DNA of 64,000 nt from Porphyrobacter sp. Lineage in GTDB: Bacteria; Pseudomonadota; Alphaproteobacteria; Sphingomonadales; Sphingomonadaceae. The translations under genes were made by a program, and so were the position numbers. Positions within the stretch are counted from its first letter, which is position 1. The number at the start of each line of letters is the position of its first letter. The notes below the pieces were generated by a model, which did not search any database, had not been told where the DNA came from, and saw only the letters and a list, made by a program, of their open reading frames with translations. Shown here in pieces: positions 20,420 through 28,500 of the stretch. Location: contig JAPZUC010000001.1 of assembly GCA_027533455.1 (NCBI GenBank), forward strand, positions 372,001-436,000, read 5' to 3'.

Positions 20420-20842
20420 ATGGCCAGAAACCCCGCAGCCGCCCGCTACACCAAGCGGATGGTGTTGATCGCCGCGGCTTATATCGCCGGGATCGTGTTC
20501 GCGAGCCTGACGATCGATCGCGCCGCGCCGCTCGGGCCGCTCACCATTGGCCTTGCCCTGATCCCCGGCCTCGCCATGCTCGCCGCCATTGGGGCGATCG
20601 GGCGCTTCGTGGCGGAGATCCCGGACGAGTATCTGCGAATGCTCGAGGTGCGCAAGATCATCGTCGCGACCGGCGTTACCCTTGCGATCACCAGCGTGTG
20701 GGGGCTGCTCGAGCTCTATTCCGACAGTCTGCCGCGCCTGCCGGTGTTCTACGTCTTCCCGATCTGGTGCGGGGGACTGTTCGTCGGCCAGTTGGTCAAC
20801 CGTCTCGCCTTCGGTGACGACGACGTGGGGAATTGCCCGTGA
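20420..20842 (+). CDS. Integral membrane protein, 140 aa, upstream of XRE regulator
   Basis: Four hydrophobic segments are visible (about residues 12-30, 40-60, 78-98 and 108-125). Between the second and third is a conserved-looking amphipathic stretch, EIPDEYLRMLEVRKIIVATG. Membrane proteins of this layout, with the P-D-E-x-x-R segment, are often encoded next to short XRE-type regulators in Proteobacteria and Firmicutes. Their role is not established; sensing membrane state and controlling the regulator is a common proposal. The stop overlaps the GTG start of the XRE gene (GTGA). Confidence 0.8.
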   Translation: MARNPAAARYTKRMVLIAAAYIAGIVFASLTIDRAAPLGPLTIGLALIPGLAMLAAIGAIGRFVAEIPDEYLRMLEVRKIIVATGVTLAITSVWGLLELYSDSLPRLPVFYVFPIWCGGLFVGQLVNRLAFGDDDVGNCP

Positions 20843-21030
20843 ACAACCGCCTGCGCGTGCTGCGCGCCGAGCATGGCTGGAGCCAGCAGGACCTCGCCGA
20901 CCGGCTGGGGGTTTCCCGCCAGAGCGTGAACGCCATCGAGAAGGGGCGCTACGACCCCTCGCTCCCGCTCGCCTTCAGCATCGCCGACGTATTCGGCCTG
21001 TCAATCGAAGCGATTTTTCTGCGTGATTAG
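20839..21030 (+). CDS. XRE/Cro-type helix-turn-helix regulator, 63 aa
   Basis: This is a minimal HTH_3 protein. The helix-turn-helix is seen in WSQQDLADRLGVSRQSVNAIEKGRYDPSLPLA, written here in two parts around residues 15-34 and 35-46, and ends in the FGLSIEAIFL dimer helix. Start GTG at 20839 overlaps the upstream stop by four bases, so expression is coupled to the membrane protein. It is a likely autorepressor of its operon through the dyad at 20214-20231. Its stop overlaps the phoD stop by four bases in convergent orientation. Confidence 0.9.
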   Translation: MNNRLRVLRAEHGWSQQDLADRLGVSRQSVNAIEKGRYDPSLPLAFSIADVFGLSIEAIFLRD

Positions 21031-22691
21031 ACCGCCAGCTTGCCCGATCCCTTGTCGGTGCTGATCCGCTTGGTTCCGGCGAGCTGCGTCGAGCGTTGCT
21101 TCACGCCTGCGATGAAGCGGTATTCGGTCGTCACGCGCGCCGGGGTCAGCTCAACCGCCATATAGCCGCGCTGCGCGGTATCGGCCCATTTGAGCTGCGG
21201 GTTCCCCGCCACCAGCGATGCCGCCAGCGTGTCGGGCTTCACGAAGGTGAGGTAGCTTTCAAAGCCGGGACTGCTCACCGAATTGCCGCCGAACTCGACC
21301 CCCACCGCCGCGCCGTCCTGCGCCAGTTCGAAGGTCCAGGCGTTGTGGGTGTCGCCCGCCAGCACGACGAGGTTGGCGTCGGCGTTCAGTGCCGCCTTGA
21401 ACACCCGTTCGCGCGCGGCGGGGTAACCGTCCCACGCGTCCATGTTGGATGGCAGACCTGCCCCGCTCGCCGTCTCCGCCGCCCGGAGCCGCTTGCGCAC
21501 GTAATCGGGCAGATCGCTGCCCGCTTGCTGCACCAGCCCCTTGGGCGTCTTGAGATTGCCCATCAGCACGCCTTGGGCGAGCACCTGCCAATGCGTTCCG
21601 GCGCGGGTCGAGGCGGCGATCTGTTCGGCCAGCCACGCTTCCTGCGCCGCGCCCAGCATCTGGCGGTCGGCGCTGGCCCAATCGCCCTGACGGAACGCGT
21701 CGAGCGCCGCCATCAGTGCCTGCGGGTCTTTCGCGCCCGCCATGACCTTCTCGATGCTGAGCTGCTCGTCACGCCCTTCAAGCCGGGTGTCGAGCCGGAA
21801 CAGGGTAGCAAGATCGCCCACCTGATAAGTGGAATAGGCGGTGTCGGCGACCGGCAGCCATTCGCGATAGGCCTGCTTGGCGGCGGCCTTGCGCACCTGC
21901 CAGTCACCTTCGGTATCGCTCTGGTGGTTCTGCGCGCCGCCTTTCCAGCTGTCGTTCGCCGTCTCGTGATCGTCCCACACCGCGATCATCGGGAGCACCT
22001 GATGGAGGCGCTGAAGATCGGGGTCGGCGCGGTAGGTGGCGTAACGCAGGCGGTAATCGGTCAGCGCGACGATCTCGGACGACGGATTGATCGACCGGCC
22101 GGGGTGGGCCTCCGCTTCGGCAGGATAGGTGCCGGCGCCGTATTCGTAGAGGTAGTCGCCGAGATGTACGGCAAGGTCGACATCGTTCGCCTCTACCGCA
22201 TGGCCATAGGCGTTGAACCATCCGAACCCGAAATTCGAGCAGGAGAACACTGCCATCCGGAACTTCGCCGAGGGACCCTGCGGCAGCGTGCGGGTGCGGC
22301 CCGTGGGTGAGGCGGTGCCATCGGGCGCGAGGAAGCGGTAGAAGTACCAGCGATCGGGCGAAAGGCCGGTGGCGACGCCCTTGGCGCACCAGTCGCGCGT
22401 TGGCGAGGCGGTGACGCTGCCCTCGACGACAGGTCTGGCGAAGTCCTCGCTCGTGCTGACCTGCCAGGTGAGCGCGGTCTCTGCCTCGGCGACATAGCGC
22501 GTCCATAGCAGCACCGAAGTCGCGGCAGGCTCTCCGCTGGCGACATTATGGGTGAAGCCCGTGCCAAAGCCGCGCGCGGCGGCAGGGGCGCTTGCCAGCG
22601 CGGCTCCGGCTCCGGCGAGCGTGAAAAGGCTGCGGCGGGTGAGGGCGGTCGGTGAAGGTGCCGGCTGGGCGGCGGTGTCGTTCTTGAACAT
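21027..22691 (-). CDS. phoD: PhoD-family alkaline phosphatase/phosphodiesterase, Tat-exported
   Basis: The 554-aa precursor has a twin-arginine signal (LTRRSLFTLAGAGAALASA). The metallophosphatase core shows HLGDYLYEYGAG, VWDDHETANDSWKGG and LAGDTHNAWTFEL, the metal-ligating motifs of PhoD enzymes (calcium and iron in the Bacillus enzyme). It releases phosphate from phosphodiesters or monoesters outside the cytoplasm after folding inside. The gene is monocistronic and divergent from the ABHD10-like hydrolase across about 100 bases; no Pho box was recognised there. Confidence 0.93.
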   Translation of the reverse strand: MFKNDTAAQPAPSPTALTRRSLFTLAGAGAALASAPAAARGFGTGFTHNVASGEPAATSVLLWTRYVAEAETALTWQVSTSEDFARPVVEGSVTASPTRDWCAKGVATGLSPDRWYFYRFLAPDGTASPTGRTRTLPQGPSAKFRMAVFSCSNFGFGWFNAYGHAVEANDVDLAVHLGDYLYEYGAGTYPAEAEAHPGRSINPSSEIVALTDYRLRYATYRADPDLQRLHQVLPMIAVWDDHETANDSWKGGAQNHQSDTEGDWQVRKAAAKQAYREWLPVADTAYSTYQVGDLATLFRLDTRLEGRDEQLSIEKVMAGAKDPQALMAALDAFRQGDWASADRQMLGAAQEAWLAEQIAASTRAGTHWQVLAQGVLMGNLKTPKGLVQQAGSDLPDYVRKRLRAAETASGAGLPSNMDAWDGYPAARERVFKAALNADANLVVLAGDTHNAWTFELAQDGAAVGVEFGGNSVSSPGFESYLTFVKPDTLAASLVAGNPQLKWADTAQRGYMAVELTPARVTTEYRFIAGVKQRSTQLAGTKRISTDKGSGKLAV

Positions 22692-22788
22692 GGGGCGCGC
22701 TTAATCCTCTCCCGTGGCGCTGCTGTGACAGTCGCCAAGGTGCGGACAATGGTTGCCTTTGGCCCCTCGCGCAAGGCATGACAGGGTC

Positions 22789-23523
22789 ATGAGCGATATC
22801 CTGCACCACACTCTTTACGATGGCCGCCGCATCGCCTTCCGCTACACCCACGGCGTTGGCCCGTGCCTCGTTTTCCTCCCCGGCTATATGTCCGACATGA
22901 GCGGCAGCAAGGCGGCCGCGCTGTTCGCCGAGGCGCAGGAGAAAGGCCGCGCCTGCCTCTTGCTGGACTATTCGGGATGCGGCCAGAGCGAGGGCGATTT
23001 TGCCGAGGGCATGCTTTCCAGCTGGCGGGACGAGGTGCTGGCGCTGGTCGCTTCCTATGTCAGCGGCCCTGTGCTGCTGGTCGGCTCTTCGATGGGCGGA
23101 TGGCTGATGCTCCTGGTCGCCGAGCATCTGAAGCACCGTCTCGCCGGACTGATCGGGATCGCGCCTGCGCCCGATTTCACGCGCTGGGGCTATAACGAGG
23201 CGCAGCGTGCGGCGCTGGCGGCGGGCGAGACGATCTACGAACCCAACCCTTACGGCCCCGAACCCACGCCGACTTACGCGAAGTTCTTCGCCGATGCCGA
23301 ATGCCATCTGCGGCTGGAGCGCGCGATCGACCTCGCCTGCCCGGTTCGCCTGATCCACGGCAAGGCCGATGCGGACGTGCCGTGGGAGATCTCGCTCCGC
23401 CTCAAATCCGCGCTCCGGTCGGGTGATGTTCAGGTGACGCTGGTAGAGGACGGCGACCATCGCCTGTCGCGCGACAGCGACATTGCCCTGCTCAAGGCCG
23501 TCGTGGCCGAATTTTACGGATAA
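22789..23523 (+). CDS. Alpha/beta hydrolase resembling ABHD10
   Basis: This 244-aa serine hydrolase has the nucleophile elbow GSSMGG (about residue 103), the oxyanion strand FLPGYMSDMSGSKA and the catalytic histidine in DGDHRLSR near the C-terminus. DYSGCGQSEGDF and NCP/ACPVRLIHG-like segments closely recall mitochondrial ABHD10, an S-depalmitoylase and acyl-glucuronide esterase, whose ancestry is alphaproteobacterial. The bacterial substrate is unknown; a thioesterase role is plausible. I chose ATG 22789 because the alignment-like homology begins there. It is followed after 6 bases by the TPR gene. Confidence 0.85.
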   Translation: MSDILHHTLYDGRRIAFRYTHGVGPCLVFLPGYMSDMSGSKAAALFAEAQEKGRACLLLDYSGCGQSEGDFAEGMLSSWRDEVLALVASYVSGPVLLVGSSMGGWLMLLVAEHLKHRLAGLIGIAPAPDFTRWGYNEAQRAALAAGETIYEPNPYGPEPTPTYAKFFADAECHLRLERAIDLACPVRLIHGKADADVPWEISLRLKSALRSGDVQVTLVEDGDHRLSRDSDIALLKAVVAEFYG

Positions 23524-23529
23524 AGCCTT

Positions 23530-24405
23530 TTGTCGATCCTTCTCGCCATCGCCTTGCAGGTCGGCCCCAATCCGCTGGGCGGCGCTATGCCCGACGATGA
23601 TCTGGTGCGCGATCGCCCGGCGCGCGCGCAGACGGCGCGCGAGAACGTCGAAGAGGAGCCGCTCAATGCCACCAGCGCGTGGCTTGCCGGGTGCCTGGCA
23701 CAGATCGATGAAGACCCCGCGCGCGCCAATACAATGGCGCAGATCCGCCGCAGCGAAACCACCGGCACCGATCGCGTGCTTGCCAACCATTGCCTCGGCA
23801 CGGCAGCGGCCGAACTGGGTCTCTGGGATGATGCCCGCACGGCGTTCACCGCCGCCCGCGCCGAAACGCCCGCTGCCGAACCCCGCACCCGCGCGCGCTT
23901 CGCTGCGCTTGCCGGCAATGCTGCTCTGGCGGGCGGGGACCTTGCGGGAGCGGAGGACCTGCTCACACAAGCCGAGACCGACGCGCGAAGCGCCAAGGCC
24001 GCAGTCCTCGAAGCCATCGCCGCCACCGACCGTGCCCGCGCCCTCGTGGCGTTGGGGCGCGGAGACGAGGCACTTGCCGTACTGGAAAACGCCACCACGC
24101 TCGCGCCCGAGCGCGCCGAGGGCTGGCTGCTCAAGGCGACGCTGCTGCGGCGCATGGAGAAGCTAGCCGAGGCGCAGGCCGCGATCGAACGCGCCGCCAC
24201 CCTCGCCCCCGCCAACCCCGCCATCGGTCTTGAAGCTGGCGTCATCGCGGTGCTGGGCGGGCGCGAGAATGCGGCGCGGGCGAGCTGGCAGTCGGTGATC
24301 GACCTTGCGCCAGGCACGCCCGAGGCCGCCACCGCGCAGGACTATCTTGCGCAGCTCGGTCCGGCAGGCGAGACTGCGGCGGCCAATGAGGAGCCTGTGT
24401 CATGA
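23530..24405 (+). CDS. Tetratricopeptide-repeat protein, 291 aa
   Basis: The start is a TTG at 23530, which gives a short hydrophobic N-terminus (LSILLAIALQVGPNPLGG); an internal ATG at 23587 is the alternative. From about residue 95 the protein is a chain of TPR-like helical pairs (for example ALVALGRGDEALAVLENATT and MEKLAEAQAAIERAATLAPA). It is very Ala-rich. TPR proteins mediate protein contacts; if the N-terminal segment is a signal peptide it would act in the periplasm. It sits between the ABHD10-like gene and an LLM oxidoreductase, overlapping the latter by ATGA. Confidence 0.8.
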   Translation: MSILLAIALQVGPNPLGGAMPDDDLVRDRPARAQTARENVEEEPLNATSAWLAGCLAQIDEDPARANTMAQIRRSETTGTDRVLANHCLGTAAAELGLWDDARTAFTAARAETPAAEPRTRARFAALAGNAALAGGDLAGAEDLLTQAETDARSAKAAVLEAIAATDRARALVALGRGDEALAVLENATTLAPERAEGWLLKATLLRRMEKLAEAQAAIERAATLAPANPAIGLEAGVIAVLGGRENAARASWQSVIDLAPGTPEAATAQDYLAQLGPAGETAAANEEPVS

Positions 24406-25397
24406 CCCGTTTTTCCGTGCTCGATCTCGTGCCGGTGCGCGAAGGCGGGACTCTGTCCGAAGCGTTCGCTGCTACCGCCGGTCTCGCCCGCGCCGCAGAA
24501 CGCGTGGGCTGCGACCGCTTCTGGGTGGCCGAACATCACGCGATGGACGGGATCGCGGGCGGGGCGACCTCGGTGGTGCTCGCGCATATTGGTAATGCCA
24601 CCAGCCGCATCCGCATCGGATCGGGCGGGATCATGCTGCCCAATCACACCCCGTTCCAGATCGCCGAACAGTTCGGCACGCTGGATGCGCTGTTCCCCGG
24701 GCGGATCGACCTCGGGCTAGGCCGCGCGCCCGGCGCAGGGCCGGAATTGCAGCGCGCCTTGCGCAAGAACCTCAACCAGGCCGCCGAATATTTCCCGCAG
24801 GACGTGGTCGAATTGCGCGCGCTGCTGACCGGCGACATCGACCTGCCGATCGCCGCCACCCCCGGCCTCGGCGCGAAGGTGGAATTGTGGATGCTGGGCT
24901 CGAGCCTGTTCGGCGCGCAGCTGGCCGCCAAGCTCGGCCTGCCCTACGCCTTTGCGGCGCATTTCGCGCCCGACCACCTCGACGCCGCGCTGGCGGTTTA
25001 TCGCCGTGACTTTCAGCCGTCCGAGGCGCTGGACAAGCCGCACGTGATGGTGGCGATGAATGTTTTTGCCGCCGCGACTGAAAGCGAGGCGCAGCTGCTC
25101 GCGTCGAGCCAGCAGCAGAGTTTCGTGCGGCTGCGCAGCGGATCTCCGGGCAAGCTGCCGCCGCCCATTGCGGGGTATACCGATACGCTCCCCGCCCATG
25201 CGCAGGCGATGCTGGCCCATATCGGACAGGCCGCCGCTGTCGGCACACCCGCACAGGTGCGCGACGGGATCGCCGCATTCGTGGCCCGCACCGGCGCGGA
25301 TGAAATCATGCTGTCCGGCGCAACCTATGATCCGGACGCGCGCATTCGCAGTCTCGAAATGACGGTGGACGCCTGCCGCGCGATGGTTGTCGCCTAG
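24402..25397 (+). CDS. LLM-class (luciferase-like) flavin-dependent oxidoreductase
   Basis: At 331 aa the protein has the bacterial-luciferase TIM-barrel pattern of the MsnO8/YhbW group. FWVAEHHAMDGIAGGA carries the flavin-contacting EHH, followed by IRIGSGGIMLPNHTPFQIAEQFGTLD and GRIDLGLGRAPG (here split around GLGRAPG). A distal VGTPAQVRDGI segment contacts the phosphate. Such enzymes use reduced FMN from a separate reductase to oxygenate small molecules; the substrate is unknown. The ATG overlaps the TPR stop by four bases, so the three genes from 22789 form one unit. Confidence 0.9.
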   Translation: MTRFSVLDLVPVREGGTLSEAFAATAGLARAAERVGCDRFWVAEHHAMDGIAGGATSVVLAHIGNATSRIRIGSGGIMLPNHTPFQIAEQFGTLDALFPGRIDLGLGRAPGAGPELQRALRKNLNQAAEYFPQDVVELRALLTGDIDLPIAATPGLGAKVELWMLGSSLFGAQLAAKLGLPYAFAAHFAPDHLDAALAVYRRDFQPSEALDKPHVMVAMNVFAAATESEAQLLASSQQQSFVRLRSGSPGKLPPPIAGYTDTLPAHAQAMLAHIGQAAAVGTPAQVRDGIAAFVARTGADEIMLSGATYDPDARIRSLEMTVDACRAMVVA

Positions 25398-25525
25398 GTC
25401 AACAATCGTCCCACTTGCACAAACCCCGTGTAAAGGCGTATCACTGGCAGACACGATAACAACAATCCGGCACAATAAAATTACAGCCGACAAGGCCGGA
25501 TCCGCAGGATGAGCAGGAGCCGAGA

Positions 25526-28500
25526 ATGGGGTCCAAGACCGTCGCCGCGCCGGAGCGCACTTTGCCCTCGCGCGCGTTGATCAAGGCGCTGCGACTTCAG
25601 CTGGCGGACTCGCTGCTGCCCGGCGATGCGCCGGTCGATCCGGCAGCTCTGGATGAAGCCGCCGAATGGCTGACCGCCGCCGCCGCCATCCGTGCTCCGG
25701 GCGAAGCGATCGTCCAGCTTGAATCCGCCGCCCGCGAGAAGCGCCACCTGCGCATTGCCATCGTCAATGACGACCAGCCCTTCCTTGTCGACTCGGTCGC
25801 GGCTGCTATTTCCGCGTTGGGCCTCGGCATCGACCGCCTGCTGCACCCGGTGGTGCCGGTAGAGCGCGATGCGTCGGGCGCCATCACGGGGATCGGCAAA
25901 GCGGGTGCGCACGAGTCGCTGATCTATATCGAGACCCCGCGGGTCGATGCCCGCCAGCGCCGCGATCTGATCGAAGCGCTTCAGAGTGCGCTCGGCGATG
26001 TCCATGCCGCAGTCAGCGACTGGCCGGCGATGCAGACCGCAATCAATGCCGATGCCGCCGCTGTCGCTGCGATCGACGGCGAGGCGGGCGCGCTGCTCGG
26101 GTGGCTGGGGGGCGGGATGCTCACCCAGCTCGGCCACATGACCCGCAAGCGCGATGGCAGCACCGAGGCCCGCCTGGGGATCTGCCGCGCCTCGGCGCAG
26201 GATCTGCTGGCCGAGGTGTCCTACGCACGCGCCTTCGAATGGTTCGACCGGCACGACGCCGAGGGCAAGCTACGGGCGATGCTGGCGATCAAGTCCAACC
26301 TCCAGTCGCGCGTGCACCGTGCAAGCCCGCTCGATCTGTTCATCGTGCCGGTGCGAGAGGGTGGGACAATCACCGCGCTCTCGATCCATGCCGGCCTTTG
26401 GACCAGCGCGGGGATGAACGAGCGCCCCGGCGAAGTGCCGGTGCTGCGCGCGATGGTGAGCGACCTGACGCGGCGGCTCGGCTTCGATCCCGCCGGGCAC
26501 AATGGCAAGGCGCTTGTGCACGCCTTCACCTCGCTGCCTAACGACCTTCTCACCGCTTTCGAGCCCGAGCGCGTCGCGCATCTTGTCACCGCCAAGATGG
26601 CGCTGATCGACCGTCCGCGCCCGCGCGTCATCACGGTCCCGGCGACGCTCGAACGCCATGTCTTCGCCTTCGTATGGTTGCCGCGCGATAACTTGAGCAC
26701 AGACGTACGGCTCCAGATCCAGGCGATGCTGCTGGCGAGCCCGGGTGCGGCGCTACTCGACTGGAGCCTGTCGGTCGAAAGCTCGAGCCTTGCGCTGCTC
26801 AGGTTCCTGATCGACGTGCGCTCCTGCGCCAGCCTGCCCGATGACGCCGCGATCGAGGCCCAGCTGGCTGATCTGCTACGCGGCTGGAACGAAGCGGTAG
26901 CCAACCATCTTGCCGACATCGAGGAAGAGGGCCGCGCCGCCACGCTGGCGAGCCGCTATGCCCCCGCCTTTCCGACCGGCTACCGCCTCGCTTATGGCCC
27001 GCAGGAGGCCGCGCGCGACATCGCCAAGCTGCGCGGGCTGACTTTGACCGAGGACGAGGGGCATCAGCCCGAGCGCGCGGTGCGGCTTTACCGTTTGCCT
27101 GCCGATGGGCGGGATACGCTGCGGCTCAAGGTCTATCTCCACCGCGGCGCGCTGGCGCTGTCGGATGCGGTGCCGGCGTTCGAGAACTTCGGCTTCCGTG
27201 TGGTCGCCGAGGTGCCGACCTATCTCACCGATCCGACGCTCGGCTCGATCCACGACTTCATCCTCACTCTGCCCGCCGGGCGCGAGGCCGGGGCGCTGCT
27301 GGATCGCGCGGAACTGATCGAGAGTGCACTTGCCGATGTGCTGAACGGCGTTGCAGAGGACGATCCCTTTAACCGCCTGATCCCCGCCGCGGGCCTGCTC
27401 CCGCGCGAGGCGAACTGGCTGCGCGCGATCTACCGCTATCTGCGCCAGACCGGGGTAAGCTACACGATCTACACCGTGGTCGACGCGCTCGCCGCCGCGC
27501 CGCAAGTCACGCGGGCGATGGTCGAGCTGTTCGCGGCGCATCACGATCCGGCCTTCACAGGCAACCGCGAGGACGCCGTGGCCGCCGCGCAGAACGCCTT
27601 CACGCGCGGCCTTGCCAAGGTCACCGCCATCAACGACGACCGGTTGCTGCGGCTCTACCGCGCAGTGATGGGCGCGGTGCTGCGCACCAACGCCTTCGCC
27701 CCCGCCGCCGCCGAGGCGCTCGCGTTCAAGCTCGACAGCCATCTCGTGCCCGGCCTGCCCAAACCGGTGCCATGGCGCGAGATCTTCGTCTATTCGCGCC
27801 GGGTCGAGGGTATCCACCTGCGCTCGGGCGCGGTTGCGCGCGGGGGGTTGCGCTGGTCCGACCGGCGCGACGATTTCCGCACCGAGATCCTCGGGCTGAT
27901 GAAGGCGCAGCGCGTCAAGAACGCGGTGATCGTGCCGACCGGCGCCAAGGGCGGGTTCTATCCCAAGCAGCTCCCCAGCCCTGCCATCGACCGCGAAGGC
28001 TGGGCGGCGGAAGGGCGCGCGGCCTATGAAATCTTCATCCGCACGCTGCTGTCGGTCACCGACAACATCGTGGATGGCCGCGTGGTGCACCCGACTTGTG
28101 TCGAAGTGCTCGACGGGGAAGACCCCTATTTCGTGGTCGCCGCCGACAAGGGCACCGCGACCTTCTCCGACATCGCCAACGGCATCGCCCAAAGCCGCGA
28201 CTTCTGGCTGGATGACGCTTTCGCCAGCGGCGGCTCGAACGGCTATGACCACAAGGCGATGGGCATCACCGCGCGCGGCGCATGGGTGAGCGTCCAGCGC
28301 CACTTCCGCGAGATGGGTGTGGACGTCCAGAAGGACTCCATTACCGTGGCGGGCTGCGGCGACATGTCCGGCGATGTGTTCGGCAACGGGATGCTCCTCT
28401 CCAAGGCGCTGAAGCTCGTGGCCGCCTTCGATCACCGCCACATCTTCATCGACCCGACCCCCGATCCGGCGGCCAGCTGGAAGGAGCGCGCGCGGATGTT

